Shown piece by piece: positions 9,026 to 17,394 of a stretch of DNA of 64,000 bases. Source of the stretch: Methylobacterium tardum (lineage in GTDB: Bacteria; Pseudomonadota; Alphaproteobacteria; Rhizobiales; Beijerinckiaceae); the NCBI RefSeq assembly GCF_023546765.1, contig NZ_CP097484.1, positions 4,905,501-4,969,500 of the forward strand. The letters run 5' to 3'. A program made the translations under genes and the position numbers. The notes beneath the pieces were generated by a model. That model did not search any database. It saw nothing but the letters and a program-made list of their open reading frames with translations, and was not told the origin of the DNA. How positions within the stretch are numbered: position 1 is the first letter of the stretch; each line of letters begins with the position of its first letter.

Positions 9026-10344
9026 CTAAGGCCTCTCACCCGGCAGAACCGGGATCAGGGGCGGGCGGGCGCGGTCCAGTCCCAGCGCGAGCGCTGCCCC
9101 CGTGGCGGTGATCAGGGCGAGCGGCAGCAAGCCCAGTGCGTAGCTGCCGCTCGCATCCTTGATCACACCCATCAGGTACGTCCCCACGAAGGCGCCCAGG
9201 TTGCCGATGGCGTTGATCTGCGCGATCCCGGCTGCGGCCGCGCCCGGCGGCAGCCATTCCGTGACCAGCGCCCAGAACGGGCCCTTGACCGCGTAGGTCC
9301 CGAGGATCGCCAGGAACAGGATCGCGACCGTCGGCCCGAACCCGTGGGTGGCCAGGGCCGCGGCGAGGCAGAGCGCGGTGAGCGCCTGCGGCCCGGCGAC
9401 GTGCCATGCCCGCTCCCCGGTGCGGTCCGATCGCCGGGCCCAGAGCACCATCAACCCGGCCGCGATCCCGAACGGCACCGAGTTGAGCAGCCCGATCTCC
9501 ATCGTCGTCAGACCGTAGGACTTGAAGATCTGCGGCTGCCAGATCGACAGGCAGGCGCTCGCGCCGACGCTGCCGGCGAAGATCAGGCCCGCGGCCAGCA
9601 CGCGCCGGTCGAGGATTACCTGCCAGACGGAGGGTCGGACCGCCGGCTGCTTCGCGCGCTCGGCCGCCAGGCGCCCGGTGAGCCAGCGGCGCTGCGCGTC
9701 GTCGAGCCAGGGCGCCCGGTCCGGCCCCTCCGGCAGGAACCGCAGGGCGAGCAGGCCGAGCACCACGGCCGGCGCGGCCTCGACGATCGACATCAGCTGC
9801 CAGCCGCGCAGGCCCAGCCAGCCGTCGAGCCCGAGCAGCGCCGCCGAGATCGGCGAGCCGACGAAATTCGACAGGGGCACGGCCACGGCGAAGAGGGCGA
9901 TCACCCGGGCGCGGTAGGCCTTCGGGAACCAGCGCGTCAGGTAGAAGATCACGCCGGGATAGAAGCCGGCCTCGGCCGCGCCCAGAAGGAAGCGCACCGC
10001 GCAGAACGAGATCGGCCCGACGACGAGGGCGGTGGCTGCGGAGATCAGCCCCCAGGTGATCATGATCCGGGCGAGCCAGAGGCGGGCTCCGAACCGCTCG
10101 AGCATCAGGTTCGAGGGCACCTCGAACAGGAAGTAGGCGACGAAGAAGAGGCCCGCACCCAGGCCGAAGACCGAGCCGACAGGCCGGCATCGGCGTTCAT
10201 CTGCAGGGCCGCGAAGCCGACATTGACGCGGTCGATGAAGGCGACGAGGAAGCCCAGCATCAGCAGCGGCATGAGCCGCGCCGTGACCCGCCGCATCGTC
10301 GCCCGCTCGATCGCGGACGGGGTCTCGCCGTTCACCGCTGTCAC
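9026..10344 (-). pseudogene. MFS transporter, ACS/phthalate-glucarate type (frameshifted)
   Basis: The N-terminal frame (MTAVNGETPSAIERATMRRV and the first membrane helix, VAFIDRVNVGFAALQMN) and the downstream frame (FGLGAGLFFVAYFLFEVPSN onward) join at about 10170-10180, where one base appears missing. The joined product would be about 438 residues with 12 membrane helices. It fits the anion:cation symporter family that imports organic acids such as glucarate or phthalate. Conserved loops include RFLLGAAEAGFYPGVIFYLT. It lies just downstream of, and on the same strand as, the aspartate-dehydrogenase-like gene, which suggests joint uptake and catabolism of an acidic substrate (inference). Frameshift may be a sequence error. 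Confidence 0.82.
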
Positions 10345-10435
10345 GGGCCACTCCGGGGTTACGGGGCCTCCGCGCGGACCTCGGCCCGGACGCGTGCAAT
10401 CGACAGCACGGGATGTGCCAGCCGGGCCCGGCCCG

Positions 10436-11281
10436 TCAGGTCCCCACCCGGAGCGGGGCGGCGAGCTTGCGCAGGTAGGCGATGACGGACTGCGCCGTGA
10501 TGCGGCCCGTGCGGGGGTTCTCGTCGGTCGGCACGTTCTCGATCGTCATGGCGAACCGCGCTGCGTCGGCCTCGACCTCGATGCGGTGGGTGTTGCGGTC
10601 GAGGCCGGGGTCGGCCCAGATCTCCAGCTCGGTCCGGTCCGGTCCGATGCCGGCGAGCGAGAGCGCGACCGCGACGTTCAGATTCGCCGGAAAGCCGCGG
10701 GCCGCCTCGCGCGGGCTGCCGGCGAAGACCCGCATCGGCTCGGTGATGCCGGCGATCTCGATGCCGTGCTCGATGAGGTAGGGCGCGCCGACGAGGCCGC
10801 GGACGGGCTTGCGGGTGATCATGCGCACCGTGTGGATCGTGCCCTCCGCGGCGGCCGTCACGGCGTCGAGGCCGAGCAGGGCGCCGGTCGGGACGACGAT
10901 CTGACCGCCATGGGCGCGGGCGGCCTCCACGAGGTCCGCGTTGTCGAGGAGCGCCCCGCAGCTCAGCACCACGGCCGTCTTGCCGGCCGTCACGAACGGC
11001 CGCACGATCGACGGGAGAAACTGCGACGGCGCGCATTCCAGCACGATGTCGGCCCGCGGCTCGAGGGCATCGAACGCGGTGACGATCTCGGGCGGCTGAG
11101 CGAACGCCGCGAGTTCGGCACGCGCCTTCCCGGCGTCGCGGACCGCGACGGCGGTCAGGGTCAGGCCCGGTATGGCGCCGCCGTCGAGGGCCCGTGCCAC
11201 GGCCCGCCCGACGGTGCCCAGGCCGGCGATCGCCACGCGCCCGCCGCGGACCGGCGACCTGGATGCTTCTTGCGGTGCCAT
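10436..11281 (-). CDS. Aspartate dehydrogenase family protein
   Basis: A protein of about 281 residues. The N-terminal Rossmann fold is shown by VAIAGLGTVGRAVARALDGG. The C-terminal part carries the family's dehydrogenase domain, including VVLSCGALLDN, VPTGALLGLDAVTAA, PANLNVAVALSLAGIGPDR and TGRITAQSVIAYLR. Family members oxidise L-aspartate to iminoaspartate/oxaloacetate with NAD(P)+, sometimes feeding NAD synthesis, though here the partner is a transporter rather than nadA or nadC. I chose the MAPQEAS start at 11281; an upstream ATG at 11320 is possible. Paralogues with other substrates exist, so the exact substrate is unsure. Confidence 0.82.
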   Translation of the reverse strand: MAPQEASRSPVRGGRVAIAGLGTVGRAVARALDGGAIPGLTLTAVAVRDAGKARAELAAFAQPPEIVTAFDALEPRADIVLECAPSQFLPSIVRPFVTAGKTAVVLSCGALLDNADLVEAARAHGGQIVVPTGALLGLDAVTAAAEGTIHTVRMITRKPVRGLVGAPYLIEHGIEIAGITEPMRVFAGSPREAARGFPANLNVAVALSLAGIGPDRTELEIWADPGLDRNTHRIEVEADAARFAMTIENVPTDENPRTGRITAQSVIAYLRKLAAPLRVGT

Positions 11282-11474
11282 TCTGGAGTCCTGTTCAATG
11301 CGGCCGGGGCGACCGGCCACGGCCCTTCTGCATCGGCCATGCCGGCGGACGGCGATCGTCCCACGTGTTGGACCGAGGGCAAACAGGCAGCGCCCCGGAC
11401 AGGCCTTTTCGGGATTGCCGCGGTGGCCGGCCCGCAGGCGCGGCGCAGCGGGACGATGCCCCGCTCCGACACCC

Positions 11475-12515
11475 TCAGTAGGCGGGGACGATGCGCATCT
11501 CCGGCAAAGGCGCGCGCATCGCGAAGTGCAAGCCGGCGGGCTGATAATCGAAGGCCAGCTCGGCCTGGCATTGCACTTTCAGCACGCGCTGGAGGAGCGT
11601 CGACCCGAAGCCCTTGCGGGTCGGCGGCTCCGTCGGCGGACCGCCGCGCTCGATCCAGTCGAGACACAGCACCTGATGGTCCGCGGTCTTCTCGACCGTC
11701 CAGCTGATCCGGATGCGACCTTCCGGGACGGATAGCGCCCCGTGCTTGGCCGCGTTCGTCGTCAGTTCGTGGATCGCCATCCCGGTGGGAACCGCAAGAT
11801 CGCCGACCAGATCGACCCTGGGACCGTCGAGAACGATGCGGGACCCTTCGCTGTCGTTGTAGGGCCCGAGTTCGTTCATCAGCATGTCGCGCAACGGCGC
11901 CTGCTGCCAGTAATCCTCGGTGAGCAGGTTGTGCGTCTTCGCGAGCGAGATCACCCGCGCCGAGAACGACGTGTAGAACGCCTCGACGCTGGTCGCGGAT
12001 CGGGACGACGCGCCCAGCAGAGCCTGGACCGTCGCCAGCGTGTTCTTCACACGATGATGCAGCTCGCGGATCAGGAGGGTCTGCCGTTCCGCCGAGCGCT
12101 CGCGCTCCTCCAGATAGGCGCGCGCCTCGAGTTGCCGGCGCCTGGCGCGGTGGGCGGAGCGCACCGCCATCACCAGCGTCGCCGGGTGGAACGGGCGCTC
12201 CAGAACGCTGACGTTCCCGAGGAGGTCGGTCAGGTGGACCTTGGGTTCGGCGCCCCGCCGCGTCAGCAGGATGAACGGAAAGTCCGACCACGGCGGCTGC
12301 GCGGCGATCCAGTCCGCCAGGGCCTGTCGGTTGGAGGAGAACAGCGCCTCCTCGGTGAGGATGGCGCAGGCCGCCGTATCGAGGCACGCCACGACGTCCG
12401 TGAGGTCGCCGCAGATTTGCGTCGCGATCCGCTCCTCGCCGAGGAGGGTCGCGGCCACATGCGCGTCGCGGCCCGTCGGTGCGAGGACGAGGACCGGCGG
12501 GTCAGCATCGGTCAT
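11475..12515 (-). CDS. HWE-family histidine kinase with pseudo-receiver domain
   Basis: A 346-residue cytoplasmic kinase. Residues 1-120 have a receiver-like fold, but the usual phospho-acceptor Asp is replaced (ACAILTEEAL), so it is a pseudo-receiver. The kinase core starts at about 150 with RELHHRVKNTLATVQALLG, where the histidine is the expected autophosphorylation site. MAIHELTTNAAKHGALS and GFGSTLLQRVLKVQ mark the HWE-type ATP-binding region. The ATG overlaps the KaiC-like stop by one base, which indicates translational coupling. With no membrane segment it must receive its signal inside the cell, possibly from the KaiC-like partner (inference). Confidence 0.9.
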   Translation of the reverse strand: MTDADPPVLVLAPTGRDAHVAATLLGEERIATQICGDLTDVVACLDTAACAILTEEALFSSNRQALADWIAAQPPWSDFPFILLTRRGAEPKVHLTDLLGNVSVLERPFHPATLVMAVRSAHRARRRQLEARAYLEERERSAERQTLLIRELHHRVKNTLATVQALLGASSRSATSVEAFYTSFSARVISLAKTHNLLTEDYWQQAPLRDMLMNELGPYNDSEGSRIVLDGPRVDLVGDLAVPTGMAIHELTTNAAKHGALSVPEGRIRISWTVEKTADHQVLCLDWIERGGPPTEPPTRKGFGSTLLQRVLKVQCQAELAFDYQPAGLHFAMRAPLPEMRIVPAY

Positions 12516-14005
12516 CAGGCGCCGCGGGTGCGGAGAAGTGACGACCGCTCACCTTCGAAGGTCGGGACCCCGGTCATGACTCCTCGGAACGCGCTCAGCG
12601 GCTCGCCAACGCGGATCCCTTGCGAGTCGATCCGCAACTCGCGGATCGTATCCTCGTGGCTGCCGGTCCGCTTCTTCACCACGGAGATCGCACGGCGCAG
12701 ACGCCCCTCGGCCTCGAACGCGCGAAAGAGCAGGATCGTGTCGCTGAGATAGGTCAGGTCGACGCTCGTGCTCATGGCCCCGATCATGCCGTGCTGCGCC
12801 AGGACCAGGAGCGTGATGACGCCCTGCTGATTCAGGTAGGTCAGCAGCTCATGCATCTGCAGGAGCAGGTAATTCTCCTCCGGCATGGCGTTGTGATAGC
12901 CCGTCAGGGAGTCGATCACCACCAGGGTGACTCCTCGGTGCTCGACCGCGTTCTGCACGATGTCGGCCAGCTCGCCCGGCGATACCTCGGCGGGATCGAT
13001 CTGCTCGACCTGGAGCGCGCCCGATGCGACCGCGTCGTCGATCGGCATCGACAGGCCGCTCGCCCGCTTCCGCAGCACGCTCGTCGTCTCGTCGAAGCTG
13101 AGCATCAGCGCCTTCTCGCCGCGGGCGATCGCCGCGGTGACGCTGGTGAGGGCCACCGTGGACTTGCCGACGCCGGAGGGCCCGATCAGCATCGTGCTGG
13201 TCCCCCGGTCGAGACCGCCCCCGAGCAGCTGGTCGAGTTCGGCGCTTCCCGTGCCGCACTGGGCGTCCGGAAACGTGCCGAGATGCTCGGCGGCCACGAG
13301 CCGCGGGAACACGGTCAAGCCGCCGCGCCGGATGATGTAATCGTGGTACCCGCCCCGGAACGGCGTGCCGCGCATCTTGATCACGCGCAGCCGCCGCCGC
13401 TCACCGCCGTACAGCGGCGCGAGCTGTTCCAGCCGGATCACGGCGTGACTCAGGCTGTGCAGGTTCAGGTCGTCTTCTTCGGCGGCCAGATCGTCCAGAA
13501 GAAGCGCCGTGATGTTCTGGATGAGCAGGAAGCTTCGCAGGGCGTGAACCTGCCGGCGGTAGCGCAACGAGCCTTGCGAGAGCAGCCGGATCTCGGACAG
13601 GCTGTCGAACACGACGCGGTCGGGCTTGGCGCGCTCGATCTCGGCGATGGCCATGCGAACCGTCTCGCCGAGCTCGAGGTCGGAGGTATGGACGAGGGTC
13701 TGCTGCAGGTTCGGATCCAGGCTGAGTTCCGGCGCGACGAGTTCGCAGATCTCGATGCCGTCGAGCGACCAGCCGTGACGCTCCGCGACGTTCAGAAGCT
13801 CGCGCCGGCTCTCCGAGAGGGTGATGTAGAGGCAGCCCTCGCCGCGCTTCGCGCCCTCGAGCAGGAACTGCATTGCCAGCGTGGTCTTGCCGGACCCGGG
13901 CCGTCCCTCGATGAGATGCGAACGGCGCGCCGCGTAGCCGCCGTCCAGGATATGGTCGAGACCGACCAGTCCCGTGGAGACCGGCGCTGCATCGTCTTCG
14001 GTCAC
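12515..14005 (-). CDS. KaiC-like double RecA-domain ATPase
   Basis: A 496-residue protein with two RecA/KaiC domains. The first has Walker A GRPGSGKTT (about 34-42) and the second GPSGVGKST (about 275-285). The GTG start at 14005 has a GGAG site; a longer frame exists upstream but is Arg/Pro-rich. Compared with cyanobacterial KaiC, the paired catalytic glutamates of domain 1 read SE (TLSES) and those of domain 2 DE (SFDET). The Ser-Thr phosphorylation pair of CII aligns with Thr-Tyr (VDLTYLSDTILL). It may therefore not use the S431/T432 cycle. The HWE kinase is coupled downstream; no kaiB is present. Probably a stress or redox signalling ATPase rather than a full clock. Confidence 0.88.
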   Translation of the reverse strand: MTEDDAAPVSTGLVGLDHILDGGYAARRSHLIEGRPGSGKTTLAMQFLLEGAKRGEGCLYITLSESRRELLNVAERHGWSLDGIEICELVAPELSLDPNLQQTLVHTSDLELGETVRMAIAEIERAKPDRVVFDSLSEIRLLSQGSLRYRRQVHALRSFLLIQNITALLLDDLAAEEDDLNLHSLSHAVIRLEQLAPLYGGERRRLRVIKMRGTPFRGGYHDYIIRRGGLTVFPRLVAAEHLGTFPDAQCGTGSAELDQLLGGGLDRGTSTMLIGPSGVGKSTVALTSVTAAIARGEKALMLSFDETTSVLRKRASGLSMPIDDAVASGALQVEQIDPAEVSPGELADIVQNAVEHRGVTLVVIDSLTGYHNAMPEENYLLLQMHELLTYLNQQGVITLLVLAQHGMIGAMSTSVDLTYLSDTILLFRAFEAEGRLRRAISVVKKRTGSHEDTIRELRIDSQGIRVGEPLSAFRGVMTGVPTFEGERSSLLRTRGA

Positions 14006-14342
14006 TGGCGCTCCACGCTCTGTGCCGTCGTCAATCGACGGCACACGCTCGTACACGAACTCGGGCGGAGCGTGAACGGCGCGATGCCGCTCACGGGCCG
14101 GCAGGTGCTGCGGCCGGCTTTCATGCCTGGGCTCCTCAGGAGCGGAGAGGCGCACGTCCAGGCTTCCGAGGCGCCGTGCTGGCGCGTGCGCTGCGATCTT
14201 GGCGGGCCGAAAGCGGCTCTTCCGCTTCGGAGCAGGATCGCCAGCTTTGCTGCAGAGTGGGAGGATCGCTTTCACGGCCTCGTGCGTTCCGATCGAGAGC
14301 TACCCAACCCTGGGTAGAACAGTTGCGGAAGTGGAGGCTGTA

Positions 14343-14426
14343 ATGCTGCGCGGTGGATTGCTCTGGCTGCTTGGAATCCCGCTGCCGATCATCCTGCTCC
14401 TGTGGTTCTTCGGCGTGTTCCACTAG
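14343..14426 (+). CDS. Membrane microprotein (27 aa)
   Basis: A 27-residue hydrophobic peptide (MLRGGLLWLLGIPLPIILLL, then WFFGVFH) preceded by a strong GGAGG ribosome site 7 bases before the ATG. It can span the membrane once. The gene for the 77-residue soluble protein follows 19 bases downstream, so they are probably co-transcribed. Related short Leu/Ile/Phe-rich peptides are common in this group; function unknown. Confidence 0.6.
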   Translation: MLRGGLLWLLGIPLPIILLLWFFGVFH

Positions 14427-14445
14427 GCGCAGGTGGGCTGACGCC

Positions 14446-14679
14446 ATGCCCTACACGGTCGAGATCACGACGCCACCGATGCAGATCGACGGCGAGGAAC
14501 AGGCGGCGCGGATGTACCAGCTGCCCGCTCCGTTCGGTACGCCGGCCGAAGCCAAGGACGCGGCGGTTGCGCATATCGCCGAGCTCGGGCTCGACCCCGC
14601 CAGCGTCCTCTACACCGTCTTCGACCGCGAGGGCGCCCCGGTCGCATCGAATGTCGCGCTGCCAGCCGAGGCGGGGTGA
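14446..14679 (+). CDS. Small soluble hypothetical protein (77 aa)
   Basis: A 77-residue protein starting MPYTVEITTPPMQIDGEEQA. An alternating beta pattern at the N-terminus is followed by a helix at about 36-48 (PAEAKDAAVAHIAEL) and another strand (ASVLYTVFDREGAPVASNV), suggesting a compact alpha/beta fold. No motif recognised. It follows the 27-residue membrane peptide by 19 bases, in an apparent two-gene unit that ends at the hairpin at 14769. Confidence 0.6.
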   Translation: MPYTVEITTPPMQIDGEEQAARMYQLPAPFGTPAEAKDAAVAHIAELGLDPASVLYTVFDREGAPVASNVALPAEAG

Positions 14680-14768
14680 ATCGAAGGCCGTGGGCCGGCG
14701 CTTCGCGGTGTCCAGTTCCCCCGCACGCGCCGACCCTCACGCGACTGCCCGGCCAAGGCCTCACGGGT

Positions 14769-14795
14769 AGGGTGCGGAGAACTGGTCCGCACCCT
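14769..14795 (+). terminator. Strong hairpin downstream of the microprotein unit
   Basis: AGGGTGCGGA, a 7-base loop, then TCCGCACCCT form a perfect 10-bp stem 90 bases after the stop of the preceding + strand gene. It lacks a clear T-tract. It is the only strong stem before the next features, so it likely ends that transcript. Confidence 0.5.
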
Positions 14796-14924
14796 CCTGT
14801 CATCGCGCGTCCCTCCGCAACAGCACCGTGCGGGTCGCGAACACCTCGGGCACATCAGCAGGGGGAGCTAAACTTATAGTCGGTGGGGCTGCGGCCGTCA
14901 TCACAGCTCTGCGGCGGTCGGCAC

Positions 14925-14952
14925 AAAAAAGGCCACTCCCGAAGGAGCGGCC
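14925..14952 (-). terminator. Intrinsic terminator, minus strand
   Basis: On the minus strand GGCCGCTCC, TTCG and GGAGTGGCC make a 9-bp stem (one G-U pair) with an extra-stable UUCG tetraloop, followed at once by six T. This is a textbook Rho-independent terminator, and one of only two with a long T-tract that I found in the window. No annotated protein gene ends just before it on that strand, which is why I propose an RNA gene. Confidence 0.8.
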
Positions 14953-15040
14953 CGAAGTCTTGGGAGGAAACGCCCTAGAGAAGGGCTGCGAAACCGCGAC
15001 GCCATCGCGGCCTCACCCTCTGACCTAGGCACCGGCCGCG
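14925..15040 (-). ncRNA. Candidate trans-acting small RNA with anti-Shine-Dalgarno motif
   Basis: Reading the minus strand there are three consecutive hairpins: CCGCGA stem (14994-15010), GCCCT stem (14972-14986), and a terminator stem (14931-14952) with a UUCG loop followed by six U. Between the second and third lies an unpaired CCUCCC (14962-14967), complementary to a ribosome site. This layout of stem-loops, exposed CCUCC and a Rho-independent end is typical of alphaproteobacterial regulatory RNAs. No coding frame explains it. The 5' end is not known; I placed it near 15040. It is not matched to a named family. Confidence 0.45.
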
Positions 15041-15206
15041 CAGCGCACAACCGGCCCGAGGCCATATGATGCGCATAAGTGGGATGGATTTCCCCGTCAG
15101 GTGCGCTTCCACACCATAGCTCGGTGCAGGATCCTGGCCCACACGGGCCTTCGGATCTGGCAGGAGGCGCCAGCCCTGGGGATCGGGCGCGGCGTCGGTC
15201 TGGCGC

Positions 15207-15287
15207 CTAGTCCGTCAGGACGGCGATGAGCGAGAACGATGTGGCGAGGACGAACGTGCCCGCCACGAGGGACGAGATCAGCAGCAT
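15207..15287 (-). CDS. Membrane microprotein (26 aa)
   Basis: A 26-residue frame reading MLLISSLVAGTFVLATSFSL and ending IAVLTD. It is hydrophobic throughout and would span the membrane once. The ribosome site is weak (AAGG). It is too short for automatic calling but resembles other microproteins of this window in size and composition. Confidence 0.35.
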   Translation of the reverse strand: MLLISSLVAGTFVLATSFSLIAVLTD

Positions 15288-15669
15288 GGGAGACCTTGGG
15301 ATGCCGAATGGCTATGCTGTCCCAATGCTCAAGGTCTCGCCTCGGTTGCAACCCGGGCTTGCATAGCCGCCCGGCTTTCTCCGGCCTTCCACAACATGGT
15401 CGTTGGACAGGGCGTCGGTCGCCGCCGCCGTCCGGCATCGTCATGTCTCATGGTGTCGTCGGCGACGGACACCGACGATCGGTCCCGGGCCGTCGGCCAA
15501 GCCCGACACCAAATCGCCCGATCGGCAGGCAGAATGCCTCACGAGATTGCAATTTCAGCCGCGGCCCGTAAACAGGCCTCTGGTATACCAGATACACGCC
15601 CAGGCGATCGGTGCATGTGCTCGTCGAGCGGGCACGACCGACGGCCGGGTGAGCGAAGGATGCGTGAGG
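15288..15669. other. Intergenic region upstream of the HPP gene
   Basis: About 380 bases without a convincing gene. The open frames crossing it are Arg-rich and Pro-rich and look non-coding. It holds the GntR-like palindrome at 15580-15591 and presumably the promoter of the HPP-CBS gene. Confidence 0.5.
15580..15591. promoter_or_regulatory. GntR/FadR-type palindromic operator candidate
   Basis: CTGGTATACCAG is a perfect 12-bp palindrome containing TGGTNNACCA, the consensus core reported for FadR-subfamily GntR regulators. It lies about 80 bases before the ATG of the HPP-CBS gene, a suitable place for a repressor site. No gntR gene lies in the window. Confidence 0.4.
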
Positions 15670-16809
15670 ATGTCGGAGACGGTCCGTCCGGAACATCGAT
15701 CCGGGAAGACAGCGGGGTTCCAGCTGTTCCGACCGATCCTGGCGGGCGCGACCCTCCGTGAGCGCCTCATCGCCTGTCTCGGCGCGCTCGCGGGCATCAC
15801 GCTCACGGGCCTGATCTGCGGCCTGTTCTTCGGCCAGGGACCGCACATCCCGCTCATCGTGGCGCCGATGGGCGCCTCGGCCGTGCTCCTGTTTGCCGTG
15901 CCGGCCAGCCCCCTTGCCCAGCCTTGGTCGATCATCGGCGGCAACACGATCTCCGCCTTCATGGGCGTGCTCGCGGCCCACTTCATCCCCAATCCGGTCA
16001 TGGCCATCGGCGTCGGGGTCTCGCTGGCCATCGCGGCAATGTCGCTCACCCGCTGCCTTCACCCGCCCGGCGGTGCTGCCGCCCTGACGGCGCTGATCGG
16101 CGGCCCGGCGGTCACCTCCGCGGGCTTCCTGTTCCCCCTGTTCCCGGTCTGCCTCAACTCGGTCATCCTGGTTGCGCTCGGCATCGCGTTCCACAAGATC
16201 TCGCGCCGCAATTACCCGCACGTCCCGGTGCCGGCGGCGGTCAACACGCACGGAACGGCGGATCTGCCGCCGCCGCTCAGGGTCGGCTTCACGTCGGACG
16301 ATGTGGACGCGGCCCTGGTCGAGCTGCACGAGACCCTGGATATCGACCGCTCCGACCTCGACCGGCTTCTGCGCCAAGTCGAACACCACGCCCTGGTGCG
16401 GACCCAAGGCGACCTCACCTGTCGTGAGGTGATGTCGCGCGACGTGGTCACCATCGGGATGGACGCAAGCGCGGAGCGCGCACGGGAACTGCTGATCGCG
16501 CACAACATCCGGACGCTGCCCGTGGTGGACGGCGCGGGCCGGCTCGCGGGCACGCTCGGCCTGCGCGAGCTGACGCTGCATGGGGAAGTCGGCCTCGCGC
16601 AGGTGATGTCCGAGGCGCGGACGGCGCGGCCGGACGCGCCGATCGTCGCGTTGGCCTCCTCCCTGACCGACGGGCGCACCCATGCGGTGGTCGTCGTGGA
16701 CGAGGATCGGCGCGTCCTCGGGATCATCACCCAGACCGATCTGCTCGCGACCCTGACGCGTCTGATCTCGGCCAAGGCCTTCACGGCGCGCGAGTCGGTC
16801 CCCGCTTAG
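15670..16809 (+). CDS. HPP family membrane protein with paired CBS domains
   Basis: A 379-residue protein. Residues about 30-180 form the four-helix HPP membrane domain, including the family's name-giving signature LHPPGGAAALTALIGGPAV and the APMGASAVLLFAVP loop. Residues about 255-370 contain two CBS motifs (CREVMSRDVVTIGMDASAER; VVVDEDRRVLGIITQTDLLA) that usually bind adenosyl nucleotides. HPP proteins are linked to nitrite or other anion transport in some lineages; the substrate here is unknown. I chose the ATG at 15670 because it has a GAAGGA-like site and the earlier part of the frame is not protein-like. Probably regulated from the palindrome at 15580. Confidence 0.9.
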   Translation: MSETVRPEHRSGKTAGFQLFRPILAGATLRERLIACLGALAGITLTGLICGLFFGQGPHIPLIVAPMGASAVLLFAVPASPLAQPWSIIGGNTISAFMGVLAAHFIPNPVMAIGVGVSLAIAAMSLTRCLHPPGGAAALTALIGGPAVTSAGFLFPLFPVCLNSVILVALGIAFHKISRRNYPHVPVPAAVNTHGTADLPPPLRVGFTSDDVDAALVELHETLDIDRSDLDRLLRQVEHHALVRTQGDLTCREVMSRDVVTIGMDASAERARELLIAHNIRTLPVVDGAGRLAGTLGLRELTLHGEVGLAQVMSEARTARPDAPIVALASSLTDGRTHAVVVVDEDRRVLGIITQTDLLATLTRLISAKAFTARESVPA

Positions 16810-16980
16810 GCACCCGCGCGGCCCGACCAGACCGAGCGCGCGCGAGGCGCCGCGAACATCGTTCGTGTCGAACGCCCTACGGGAATCGGAGGCCAGCGCC
16901 TCGACCCGGCGCGGGCCTTGGCCCGGTTGTTGCCAGCGGTCTCGCTTTCCCGGCGACGCGACCGCCGCAGGATCGAGACG

Positions 16981-17085
16981 ATGCACGACGAGGCGCTCCT
17001 CAACCTGCTCAACGCCATCCTGATGGCCTCGAGCATGATGCTGACCTGGCAAGTCTATCTCCTGCGCAAGCCGAAGGCGCAGTAG
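16981..17085 (+). CDS. Membrane microprotein (34 aa)
   Basis: A 34-residue frame starting MHDEALLNLLNAILMASSMM, with a central hydrophobic, probably membrane-spanning helix and a basic tail (LLRKPKAQ). It lies 170 bases after the HPP-CBS gene and just before repeat family A copy 2. The ribosome site is modest (GGAT). Function unknown. Confidence 0.4.
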   Translation: MHDEALLNLLNAILMASSMMLTWQVYLLRKPKAQ

Positions 17086-17126
17086 AGCCGCTCCCGATCA
17101 CGTCGCGACGCGCGACGGCAGGATAC

Positions 17127-17354
17127 GGGTCGTGGTGTGGGGTGGATTGGATCATCCGATCCTCGCCCTCATCCTGAGGTGCCGGCGCGTAGCGGAGGCC
17201 TCGAAGGAGCCCTCCAGCCGGCCGCGCGAGCCCTGGAGCTCTCCTTCGAGGCGGCTCCGCCGCACCTCAGGACAAGGGCGGGGATGGGAGATGGGCTGGT
17301 CATCGCGGCGCGCCGCGCTCCCGGAGCGTGGCGCGACACCGACGGTCGCGGCTC
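17127..17354. repeat. Dispersed palindromic intergenic repeat, family A copy 2
   Basis: Matches 4663-4892 over its full length of about 228 bp with scattered substitutions and small indels. The CCTCATCCTGAGGTGC arm and the inverted CACCTCAGGACAAGG arm are both present, as is the terminal GGTCGCGGCTC. It fills most of the gap between a microprotein and the PLA2-like gene. No coding potential. Confidence 0.75.
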
Positions 17355-17394
17355 CAAGCCGGCCGCCGGTCAGATCCCGTGCAGGGGCGCGTGG

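Noticed and set aside
9008..11707. 899-codon open frame on the plus strand
   Set aside because: Antisense to the MFS and aspartate dehydrogenase genes; composition is Arg/Gly/Asp-rich with no motif, as expected from high third-position GC.
11475..14005. Complete circadian clock operon
   Set aside because: No kaiA or kaiB is present and the KaiC phosphorylation pair is changed, so a cyanobacterial-type clock is not supported.
12620..14317. 565-codon open frame on the plus strand
   Set aside because: Antisense to the KaiC-like gene with both Walker motifs; no independent protein features.
15448..17052. 534-codon open frame on the minus strand
   Set aside because: Antisense to the HPP-CBS gene; repetitive Arg/Asp/Gly composition and no motif.
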